Source: Limnohabitans sp. JirII-31
GTDB taxonomy: Bacteria; Pseudomonadota; Gammaproteobacteria; Burkholderiales; Burkholderiaceae_C
Assembly (NCBI RefSeq): GCF_002778315.1
Contig: NZ_NESA01000002.1
Coordinates: forward strand, 62,001-126,000
Direction: 5' to 3'
Length of the DNA: 64,000 bases
Position numbers and translations under genes: made by a program. Position 1 is the stretch's first letter. Every line of letters begins with the position of its first letter. The notes beneath the pieces were generated by a model. The model did no database searches. It was not told the origin of the DNA and saw only the letters and a list, made by a program, of their open reading frames with translations. Positions 58,170-64,000 of this stretch are shown here, piece after piece.

Positions 58170-59555
58170 ATGGCTTCCACCCTCACCGACAAACTCTCAC
58201 GCCTGGTCAAACACATCAGCGGACAGGCCCGCATCACCGAAAGCAACGTGGCCGACATGTTGCGCGAGGTGCGCATGGCCTTGCTGGAAGCCGACGTGGC
58301 CCTGCCCGTGGTGCGTGACTTCATTGCCCGCGTGAAAGAAAAAGCCCTGGGTCAAGAAGTCATTGGCTCATTGCAACCGGGCCAAGCCTTGGTCGCCATC
58401 GTCAACCAAGAGCTGGCGGCCACCATGGGCGAGGGCGTGAGCGACCTCAACTTGGCAGCACAACCGCCTGCCGTCATCCTGATGGCGGGTTTGCAGGGCG
58501 CGGGTAAAACCACCACCACTGCCAAACTCGCACGTTGGCTCATCAATCAGCGTAAAAAGAAAGTGCTCACCGTCTCGGGCGACGTGTACCGTCCAGCCGC
58601 CATCGAGCAGTTGAAAACCGTCACCGCACAAGCAGGGGCTGAGTGGTTCCCCAGCACCCCCGATCAAAAACCCGAAGACATTGCGCGTGCGGCGCTCGAC
58701 TACGCGCGCAAACATTACTTTGACGTGCTACTGGTTGACACTGCTGGCCGCTTGGCCATTGACGAAGCGTTGATGCAAGAAATCAAGACCTTGCATCGCG
58801 TGCTCAACCCGGTGGAGACCTTGTTTGTGGTCGATGCCATGCAAGGTCAAGACGCCATCAACACCGCCAAAGCCTTCAAAGAGGCTTTGCCACTCACTGG
58901 CATTGTGTTGACCAAACTCGATGGTGACTCACGCGGTGGCGCGGCCTTGTCGGTGCGCCAAATCACGGGTGCCCCCATCAAGTTTGCGGGTACCAGCGAA
59001 AAACTCGATGGCCTGGAACTCTTCGATGCCCAACGCCACGCAGGTCGCGTCTTGGGCATGGGTGACATCTTGGCCTTGGTCGAGCAAGTCACTGCCGGTG
59101 TCGACATGGAGGCCGCGCAAAAGCTGGCCGATAAAGTCAAGCGCGGTGACGCCTTTGACTTGAACGACTTCTTGGCCCAAATTCAGCAAATGCGATCCAT
59201 GGGCGGCTTGTCGAGCTTGATGGACAAACTGCCTACACAGATGGCGGCCAAAGCCAGCGAAGTCGACATGACCCGCGCCGAGAAAGACATCGGTCGCAAG
59301 CAGGGCATCATCCACAGCATGACCGCGCTGGAGCGCCGCAAACCCGACCTCATCAAAGCCACACGCAAGCGCCGTATTGCCGCTGGTGCCGGTGTTCAAG
59401 TGCAAGACGTCAACCGCTTGCTCAAAGAGTTTGAGCAAATGCAAGACATGATGAAGAAGATGCGCGGCGGCGGCCTCATGAAAATGATGAAGCGCATGGG
59501 TGGCATGAAAGGCATGCCCGGCATGGGCGGGGGCGGCTTTCCCGGCATGCGCTGA
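58170..59555 (+). CDS. ffh: Signal recognition particle GTPase Ffh
   Basis: This 461-residue protein starts at ATG 58170 (MASTLTDKLSRLVKHISG). It has the N domain, then the G domain with GLQGAGKTTTTAKLA, DTAGRL, TKLDGDSRGG and the GTSEKLDGLELF segment, then the Met-rich M domain ending KMMKRMGGMKGMPGMGG that binds 4.5S RNA and signal peptides. It targets membrane proteins co-translationally with FtsY. TTGGGG serves as a weak RBS. Confidence 0.97.
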   Translation: MASTLTDKLSRLVKHISGQARITESNVADMLREVRMALLEADVALPVVRDFIARVKEKALGQEVIGSLQPGQALVAIVNQELAATMGEGVSDLNLAAQPPAVILMAGLQGAGKTTTTAKLARWLINQRKKKVLTVSGDVYRPAAIEQLKTVTAQAGAEWFPSTPDQKPEDIARAALDYARKHYFDVLLVDTAGRLAIDEALMQEIKTLHRVLNPVETLFVVDAMQGQDAINTAKAFKEALPLTGIVLTKLDGDSRGGAALSVRQITGAPIKFAGTSEKLDGLELFDAQRHAGRVLGMGDILALVEQVTAGVDMEAAQKLADKVKRGDAFDLNDFLAQIQQMRSMGGLSSLMDKLPTQMAAKASEVDMTRAEKDIGRKQGIIHSMTALERRKPDLIKATRKRRIAAGAGVQVQDVNRLLKEFEQMQDMMKKMRGGGLMKMMKRMGGMKGMPGMGGGGFPGMR

Positions 59556-59583
59556 AGCCGCTTGGCCCTGATGCGCTCGCCTT

Positions 59584-59609
59584 GTGCCTGCTGGTTGCGC
59601 CAGCAGCAC
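59584..59609. terminator. Hairpin between convergent ffh and ferredoxin genes
   Basis: GTGC(c)TGCTGG (59584-59594) / CCAGCAGCAC (59600-59609) with a 5-nt loop and one bulge. There is no T-run on either strand, so it may protect 3' ends or terminate with help. It sits between the two convergent stops. Confidence 0.4.
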
Positions 59610-59620
59610 AGTCTGCAGAT

Positions 59621-59950
59621 TCAGTACTGGCTCGCCGGCAAATCCACCTGCATACCGTCCATCGCTTCGGTCAGCGTGATCTGACACGACAAACGGCTGT
59701 TGGCTTGGCGTGTGCAGGCAGCAAAGTCCAGCATGCCGTCTTCGTCGTCGCTCATGGCGGGCAACTGGCTTAGCCAGGGTTCGCGCACCATCACATGGCA
59801 AGTGGCGCAGGTCAGGGTGCCGCCACAGTCGGCGGCCACGCCCTCGATATCGGCTGACACGGCGGCCTTCATCAAACTGTGTCCTGGCTTGGCCTCGATG
59901 GTGGTGCCTGGCGTGTCTTGGGCGTGGTTGAACAGGGTGATGCGAATCAT
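59621..59950 (-). CDS. 2Fe-2S ferredoxin (adrenodoxin/putidaredoxin type)
   Basis: This 109-residue protein has cluster ligands C42, C48, C51 and C89 in CGGTLTCATCHV and SRLSC, the C-x5-C-x2-C-x37-C pattern of vertebrate/ISC- and oxygenase-type ferredoxins. It is the last gene of the Rieske oxygenase - GS-like operon (23-nt gap), so it most likely passes electrons to the Rieske oxygenase. No reductase gene is present in the window. Confidence 0.9.
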   Translation of the reverse strand: MIRITLFNHAQDTPGTTIEAKPGHSLMKAAVSADIEGVAADCGGTLTCATCHVMVREPWLSQLPAMSDDEDGMLDFAACTRQANSRLSCQITLTEAMDGMQVDLPASQY

Positions 59951-59973
59951 AAAAATGGTCCTTGTGCGCGCTG

Positions 59974-61476
59974 TCAGATGCGGCCGAAATATTCTCGGCG
60001 TTGAAACTCTAGCGTGTCTTCGGCGGCCTCAAAGCGTTGTTGCTCCGCTTGCTTGATGCGGCTGTAGTAGCGCACAAACGCGTCGCCAAAACCTTGCGCC
60101 ATGGCCGCATCGGCTTGAAATGCCTTCAAGGCTTCGCCCAAGTGGCTCGGAATACGTGTGCTGCCCGTGTCGTCGACGGGCAGGGTTTGATAAGGCGCTT
60201 CGGTGGCCAGCGGCGGCATGCGCTGTTGCGCGATGCCTGCCAAGCCCGCGTGAATTTGCGAGGCCATGTACAAATACGGGTTGGCAGCGGGTTCGCCCAA
60301 ACGGTTTTCAATCCGTGTGGCGCTGTCGCCTGCCTGGCCAATCACACGCAGCATCGCGCCTCGGTTGTCGCGTCCCCAAACAATGGACTGTGGGGCCAGC
60401 GCATTGGGCTGAAAACGTCCGTAGCCATTGGCCGTGGGCGTGCACAACAGCGTGCTGCCCTTGGCATGGTCGAGCAAGCCTGCCAAATAATGCGCCCCCA
60501 CATCAGACAGGGTGTGGCGTGCGTCATGGGCTTGGGTGAGGGGCGCAGCCTCGTCGCGCATCAGCGCATTGCGGCCGCTGTCAAGGTCCACCAACGACTG
60601 GTGCAAGTGCCAGCCGCTGGACATGATGTGTTGAAACGGCGGGCGGCACATGAAGGTCGCGTGGTAGCCCGCACGCCGCAGCGCCTGGCGCACCCCATTG
60701 CGAAACAGCACCATGTTGTCGGCAGCCGTCAGTGCGTCCGTGGCACTGAACACCGCTTCCACTTGGCTGGGCCCGAACTCAATTTCCAGCGACAACAAAG
60801 GCAACCCCAAGCCCTGCGCGGTGTGCTGCACGATGCGCAGCGGCTCCTCGCATTGGTCCATGTCGTGTTCTGACAGCAGACGGTAGCCCGGGTGAATCAT
60901 GTGCACCGCAGGCGCGCGGCCTGGCCAGGCCGCCAAGTCGGGGTCGAGGTCGTTGCCCTGCGTGGCGTCTTGCAAACGGTAAATGTGAAATTCAATTTCC
61001 AGGCCGCACTTCAGCCCTAAACCTTGCTCGGCCAAATGTGCGAGTGCGCTTTGCAATTGGTAGCGACTGTCCAGCTCAACAGGCTGTGCGTTGGGAAACC
61101 AGGGCTGGCATTGCAGCCAAGCGGTGTTGTCCGCCCACGGCAAGATGTGCAGGCTGTCCGGGTCGGGCATCAGCAGCAAGTTACTGGCAAATTCAAAGCC
61201 CGGCAACTCGTCGGAGATGCTGGCTTCAAACACCTTGAACGCGGTGCGATCGGACGTGTCTTTGAGCAGCAAGGTGCTCACCATGCCGACGCCGTTGTGC
61301 AGCGCTTCAATGGCGGCTTCGGTCACCAAAGTTTTGCAGCGTGTCACGCCATGCACATCGCACCAGGCCAAACGCACCAGCTCAATGCCGCTGGCGCGCA
61401 GCAGTTGTGTGGCGTGTGCCACGGCGGCTTGTCGTGCTGGGGTGTCTAAGCCGCAGCGTGTGGCGAAGGGGCTCAT
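59974..61476 (-). CDS. Glutamine synthetase-like ligase (putative gamma-glutamylamide synthetase)
   Basis: The product has 500 residues. ATG (61474-61476) overlaps the upstream Rieske stop (ATGA). The GS catalytic core is intact: E160/E162 in GLEIEF, E231/E233/E240 in SLEIEFGPSQVEAVF, H290/H292 in SSGWHLHQS, and RIENR (R387-R391). Sequence and context differ from housekeeping GlnA. Members such as PuuA, IpuC and AtdA1 join glutamate to an amine before oxidation. Next to a Rieske oxygenase and ferredoxin, the likely role is to activate an amine or amide substrate as its gamma-glutamyl derivative. The substrate is unknown. Confidence 0.88.
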   Translation of the reverse strand: MSPFATRCGLDTPARQAAVAHATQLLRASGIELVRLAWCDVHGVTRCKTLVTEAAIEALHNGVGMVSTLLLKDTSDRTAFKVFEASISDELPGFEFASNLLLMPDPDSLHILPWADNTAWLQCQPWFPNAQPVELDSRYQLQSALAHLAEQGLGLKCGLEIEFHIYRLQDATQGNDLDPDLAAWPGRAPAVHMIHPGYRLLSEHDMDQCEEPLRIVQHTAQGLGLPLLSLEIEFGPSQVEAVFSATDALTAADNMVLFRNGVRQALRRAGYHATFMCRPPFQHIMSSGWHLHQSLVDLDSGRNALMRDEAAPLTQAHDARHTLSDVGAHYLAGLLDHAKGSTLLCTPTANGYGRFQPNALAPQSIVWGRDNRGAMLRVIGQAGDSATRIENRLGEPAANPYLYMASQIHAGLAGIAQQRMPPLATEAPYQTLPVDDTGSTRIPSHLGEALKAFQADAAMAQGFGDAFVRYYSRIKQAEQQRFEAAEDTLEFQRREYFGRI

Positions 61477-62873
61477 GCGCGGACCTGGGCGTTGTGTGGG
61501 TCGGCATCGACCTGCGAGGTGGGCAACGCCGCAGGCCATGGCGCGCCGGCACGCTTGGCCACCACCGCGTGCTGCCACCACGCTTGCCAGTCGTGTGCGG
61601 GTGCAATGCCGTCCACCGTGTCGGGGCCGATGCGCTGGGCCGCCACCTCGGGGTTGGCCAAGCCGGGTGGCAGCTTGCCCGCCGCCACATCGTCAATCGC
61701 TTGCAGCAGGGTGCGGCGGTTGGCCATGATGGCTTTGTCGCTGGTGCCCAGGTGCTCGCGGGTGCGGTCTTGAATCGGCCCCATGCTTTCGCAGGCCCAT
61801 TGGTCGTGCACATTGATGTCGTTCTCGCCCATCCCTAAGTAAGTGCGCGTCATTTGTTCTTGCGGGTCAAACCCCCACTGGTTGTGACGGCCTGATTTGG
61901 GTGTGTAGTTGGGCAAATCAATCGCTTGCAAACGTTGGTTGCGCATGGCCTCTTTGTCCACCGGCCCCTCAAAACTGGTGAACACCGAATACCAATACGT
62001 GTGCGTGTCATCCACCGGCACATGCATCTGGGTGATGGTCATGGTTTCAGACAGCGGAATCACAAAGGTGTGCGGAAAAATCGCATTCGTCACCCGCACA
62101 TGGGTCAAGGCCTCGGTCATCGGGCGGAGGCTGGTCAGACGCATGCCAAACGGCATGGCCTCCACGCTGATCTGTGGCTGGTCGAACTCGCGCATCACCC
62201 GGGTCATGGGCCAGCGTTGCCCGTCAATCTCGCCAGCACTGGCGCCGCGAAACTGTTTGCCATAGGTGTCGTCCAACGACGCGTCGTTGAAAAAACGGTG
62301 CAAGAACGACGCATGCGCCGGGTCCACGCCCACCTCAAAGGCCTGCAACCAGTTGCATTGCCACAATCCTTTGAAGGCAAAGGTGTGGCTGTTGGGGGCG
62401 GTGAAACAGTCGAGCGCTGGAAAGGCTGGGGGCGTGCTGTCTTGCGGTCCGAACCAGCCAAACAAAATGCCGCTGCGCTCCACCAACGGGTAGCTGCGTT
62501 GCTTCACATGCGCGCACAGCTTGCTGCCCGTGGGCTCGGCCGGGGTCTCGGTGCATTGGCCGGTCACATCAAATTTCCAGCCGTGAAACGGGCAGCGCAG
62601 GCCATCTCCCTCGTTGCGTGCAAACGCCAGGTCTGCGCCCCGGTGCGCACAGTCACGGTCGAGCAAGCCAAACATGCCTTGCGCGTTTTTGAACAGCACC
62701 AAGTCTTGTCCCAGCACCCGCACCGCCTTGACAGGGCGCACGCCCATGCGTGCATCGAGCGTGGGGTTGAACTCGTCCACCAGCGCCACCGGTTGCCAGT
62801 AGTGGCGCATCAAGTCGCCGCACGGTGTGCCCGGGCCAATGCGCGTGATGCGCTCGTTGAGTTCTGCTTTCAT
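61473..62873 (-). CDS. Rieske-type ring-hydroxylating oxygenase, large subunit
   Basis: The product has 466 residues. The start ATG (62871-62873) has AGAGG upstream; a longer in-frame extension crosses the divergent promoter and is rejected. The Rieske cluster is C75/H77 and C94/H97 ([11 protein letters not shown]...LRCPFHGW). The mononuclear iron site is D184/H187/H192 ([10 protein letters not shown]). It resembles the phthalate/phenoxybenzoate/O-demethylase group of Rieske oxygenases, which lack a beta subunit. It is first gene of an operon with a GS-like ligase and a ferredoxin. A palindrome next to its -10 suggests ligand-controlled repression. Confidence 0.92.
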   Translation of the reverse strand: MKAELNERITRIGPGTPCGDLMRHYWQPVALVDEFNPTLDARMGVRPVKAVRVLGQDLVLFKNAQGMFGLLDRDCAHRGADLAFARNEGDGLRCPFHGWKFDVTGQCTETPAEPTGSKLCAHVKQRSYPLVERSGILFGWFGPQDSTPPAFPALDCFTAPNSHTFAFKGLWQCNWLQAFEVGVDPAHASFLHRFFNDASLDDTYGKQFRGASAGEIDGQRWPMTRVMREFDQPQISVEAMPFGMRLTSLRPMTEALTHVRVTNAIFPHTFVIPLSETMTITQMHVPVDDTHTYWYSVFTSFEGPVDKEAMRNQRLQAIDLPNYTPKSGRHNQWGFDPQEQMTRTYLGMGENDINVHDQWACESMGPIQDRTREHLGTSDKAIMANRRTLLQAIDDVAAGKLPPGLANPEVAAQRIGPDTVDGIAPAHDWQAWWQHAVVAKRAGAPWPAALPTSQVDADPHNAQVRA

Positions 62874-62903
62874 GGCTTGCCTCTGTCTCTTGGTGATGCG
62901 CTC

Positions 62904-62923
62904 TTTATACAACGCAGGCGTTG
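62904..62923 (-). promoter_or_regulatory. Rieske operon -10 with adjoining palindromic operator
   Basis: Minus-strand TATAAA (62904-62909) directly abuts the perfect palindrome CAACGC-AG-GCGTTG (62910-62923), which occupies the -35/-10 spacer. The site would suit a TetR-, MarR- or IclR-like repressor, whose gene is not in the window. Confidence 0.55.
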
Positions 62924-62967
62924 CGTCTTTTTTGACCTGGCACAGCCCGCGTGCACGTGGGCGACAG

Positions 62968-62973
62968 CACAAT
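62968..62973 (+). promoter_or_regulatory. -10-like CACAAT of the cyclotransferase gene (leaderless candidate)
   Basis: CACAAT, spacer ACGCCC (6 nt), ATG 62980. No Shine-Dalgarno is present. Confidence 0.45.
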
Positions 62974-62979
62974 ACGCCC

Positions 62980-63381
62980 ATGACGCATCTGTTGTTTGTG
63001 TACGGCACCTTGTTGCCTGGCTTGTGTCGCCATGAGGTGATGCAAGGCGCACGCCCTGTGGGCGCTGCCCACGTGCCAGGCAGTTTGTTTGACTTGGGCG
63101 CTTACCCCGCGCTGGTGGGCGGTGCAGGCCAAGTACTGGGCCAAGTGTTTGAGGTGGACGACGCCATGCTCGCGCGCCTGGACGAGGTGGAGTCCTACCA
63201 GCCTGAACGCCCCGAGCGTTGCGAATACCTGCGCGAACGTGTGGTGGTTGACCTCAGCGATGGCCGCAGCTTGCAAGCGTGGACTTATGTGTACAACCGC
63301 AGCTTAGAAGGCTGTGTGCCGATTCCCCACGGTGACTACCTGCGCTATTTGAAAGACACGGGGTACACCCCGACGTGGTGA
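62980..63381 (+). CDS. Gamma-glutamylcyclotransferase-fold protein (AIG2/GGACT-like)
   Basis: This 133-residue protein has the family signature VYGTLLPG (Y8-G14), the [10 protein letters not shown] and GQVFEVDD strands and LDEVE with the probable catalytic Glu (E71), ending in a YVYNRSL segment. Relatives cleave gamma-glutamyl-amines or peptides to 5-oxoproline plus the free amine. It is divergent from the Rieske/GS-like operon and could finish a gamma-glutamyl pathway, but such genes also occur alone, so linkage is only suggestive. Confidence 0.85.
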   Translation: MTHLLFVYGTLLPGLCRHEVMQGARPVGAAHVPGSLFDLGAYPALVGGAGQVLGQVFEVDDAMLARLDEVESYQPERPERCEYLRERVVVDLSDGRSLQAWTYVYNRSLEGCVPIPHGDYLRYLKDTGYTPTW

Positions 63382-63388
63382 TGCGTGT

Positions 63389-63757
63389 TTAAGGGTTGGG
63401 GGCGTCGCGTGCTTGCTGACGCACAGCGCGCAAGTGCTGCAACAACTCAGGCAGTGCTGTTTGCAAGGTGTCCCACACCACATCAAGGTTGATATCAAAG
63501 TAGCCATGAGCGATGCGGTTGCGCATGCCTCGCATGCTGCGCCATGGCACTTGCGTATGCGTCTCTGTGAACTCGGTGTAGCCGTCCATCACCTTTGTCG
63601 CGGCTTCGCCAACGATGATGAGGCTCATGATGACCGCTTGCTGTGTGCGTTTGTCCTCTAGGAAATCTGCTTTCTCCATACCTTCAACAAAGATGCAAGC
63701 ATCTGTCGCAGCTTGCTGCATATGGTCAAGGTAGTCGGCAAGTCGGTTCTCACTCAT
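63389..63757 (-). CDS. hepT: HepT-like HEPN ribonuclease toxin
   Basis: This 122-residue DUF86/HEPN protein has the RX4HXY motif (R79...H84..Y86) in GMRNRIAHGYF, the RNase active site of HepT. Toxicity is normally neutralised by the partner MntA, which AMPylates the Tyr. Its ATG overlaps the stop of the nucleotidyltransferase gene by 4 nt, the usual antitoxin-then-toxin order. Confidence 0.92.
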   Translation of the reverse strand: MSENRLADYLDHMQQAATDACIFVEGMEKADFLEDKRTQQAVIMSLIIVGEAATKVMDGYTEFTETHTQVPWRSMRGMRNRIAHGYFDINLDVVWDTLQTALPELLQHLRAVRQQARDAPNP

Positions 63758-64000
63758 ACCGGCTGCGCCTGAGCAAGTACTTGAGCCCGAAACTTGGAGG
63801 GCAGGTCAGCAGGGGTCAACAAATCGACACGAATGCCCAGCAGCGATTCGAGTTCATCTTGTAGTCCGCCTAAGTCAAACAGTGTGGCACCAGGCAGTGC
63901 GTCGACCAACAGGTCCAAGTCACTGCCGTCTTGGTCAGTCCCGCTGAGCACCGAGCCGAAGATGCGCAGGTTCGCAACGCGAAAGCGGCTTGCCGCTTCA
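63754..64000 (-). CDS. mntA: MntA-like nucleotidyltransferase antitoxin (5' end outside window)
   Basis: This is the C-terminal 81 codons or so of a minimal nucleotidyltransferase, running off the right edge. The signature FGSVLSGTDQDGSDLDLLV (GSx10-12DxD type) is complete, with the two catalytic Asp. In HepT/MntA pairs this enzyme adds AMP to the toxin Tyr. The start codon is beyond the window. Confidence 0.9.
   Translation of the reverse strand, partial: EAASRFRVANLRIFGSVLSGTDQDGSDLDLLVDALPGATLFDLGGLQDELESLLGIRVDLLTPADLPSKFRAQVLAQAQPV

Noticed and set aside
61477-61581. Longer GS-like protein start
   Set aside because: It lies within the Rieske gene, is Arg/Gly/Pro-rich and has no RBS; ATG 61476 overlaps the stop in the usual way.
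62874-63008. Longer Rieske oxygenase start (45 extra codons)
   Set aside because: It crosses the divergent promoter and the start of the cyclotransferase gene; the internal ATG has an RBS and matches family starts.

Overview
The window is chromosomal DNA of a betaproteobacterium, most likely Burkholderiales / Comamonadaceae (Limnohabitans- or Rhodoferax-like). This rests on the dcw cluster order running into lpxC, the CobW-DksA pair, the ypjD-ffh pair, DAP-type murein genes with mpl and ampD, class Ia ribonucleotide reductase, and the protein sequences themselves. No phage, IS element, rRNA or tRNA was seen. Gene density is high and many neighbours overlap by 1-10 nt.

Region 1 (1-3216): the 3' end of an RlmI-type rRNA methyltransferase, a His-rich CobW GTPase, and a DksA with a long Lys/Ala/Pro-rich N-terminal extension that has lost its zinc ligands. 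Region 2 (3375-22169): a complete dcw cluster, mraZ-rsmH-ftsL-ftsI-murE-murF-mraY-murD-ftsW-murG-murC-ddlB-ftsQ-ftsA-ftsZ-lpxC, behind a four-box MraZ-type operator. Its MurD carries a large low-complexity insert. Region 3 (22171-27059, minus): ruvC, mtgA, a TonB-like protein, an RNB exoribonuclease and a YqiA-like esterase. Region 4 (27089-39771): a 3591-residue RTX/VCBS surface protein with a recent ~1.9 kb internal duplication, divergent from a regulator that fuses PAS-like, LuxR-type HTH and alpha/beta hydrolase domains. The shared promoter holds two inverted repeats.

Region 5 (39842-51665): rodA, tldD, aroG behind a Phe/Tyr leader-peptide attenuator, mpl, a conserved unknown gene plus a TlpA-like thioredoxin, accB-accC-prmA-DUF3426, a PfkB kinase, a DUF167 protein and a histone H1-like protein. 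Region 6 (51854-59555): nrdAB with a textbook pair of NrdR boxes over the promoter, then ampD, a small PP0621-like protein, a YpjD-like membrane protein, and ffh. Region 7 (59621-64000): a minus-strand operon of Rieske oxygenase, glutamine-synthetase-like ligase and 2Fe-2S ferredoxin, divergent from a gamma-glutamylcyclotransferase-fold gene. This could be a gamma-glutamylation-assisted oxygenation pathway. A HepT/MntA toxin-antitoxin pair runs off the window edge.

One observation spans the window. At least nine genes (rnb-like, lpxC, the LuxR-hydrolase gene, rodA, tldD, mpl, the gene at 45311, the ypjD-like gene, the cyclotransferase) have a -10-like hexamer (TAAAAT, GATAAT, TACAAT, GACAAT, CACAAT, TAGAAC, TAAACT) only 6-9 nt before the start codon and no clear Shine-Dalgarno. 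This suggests frequent leaderless transcription in this lineage.
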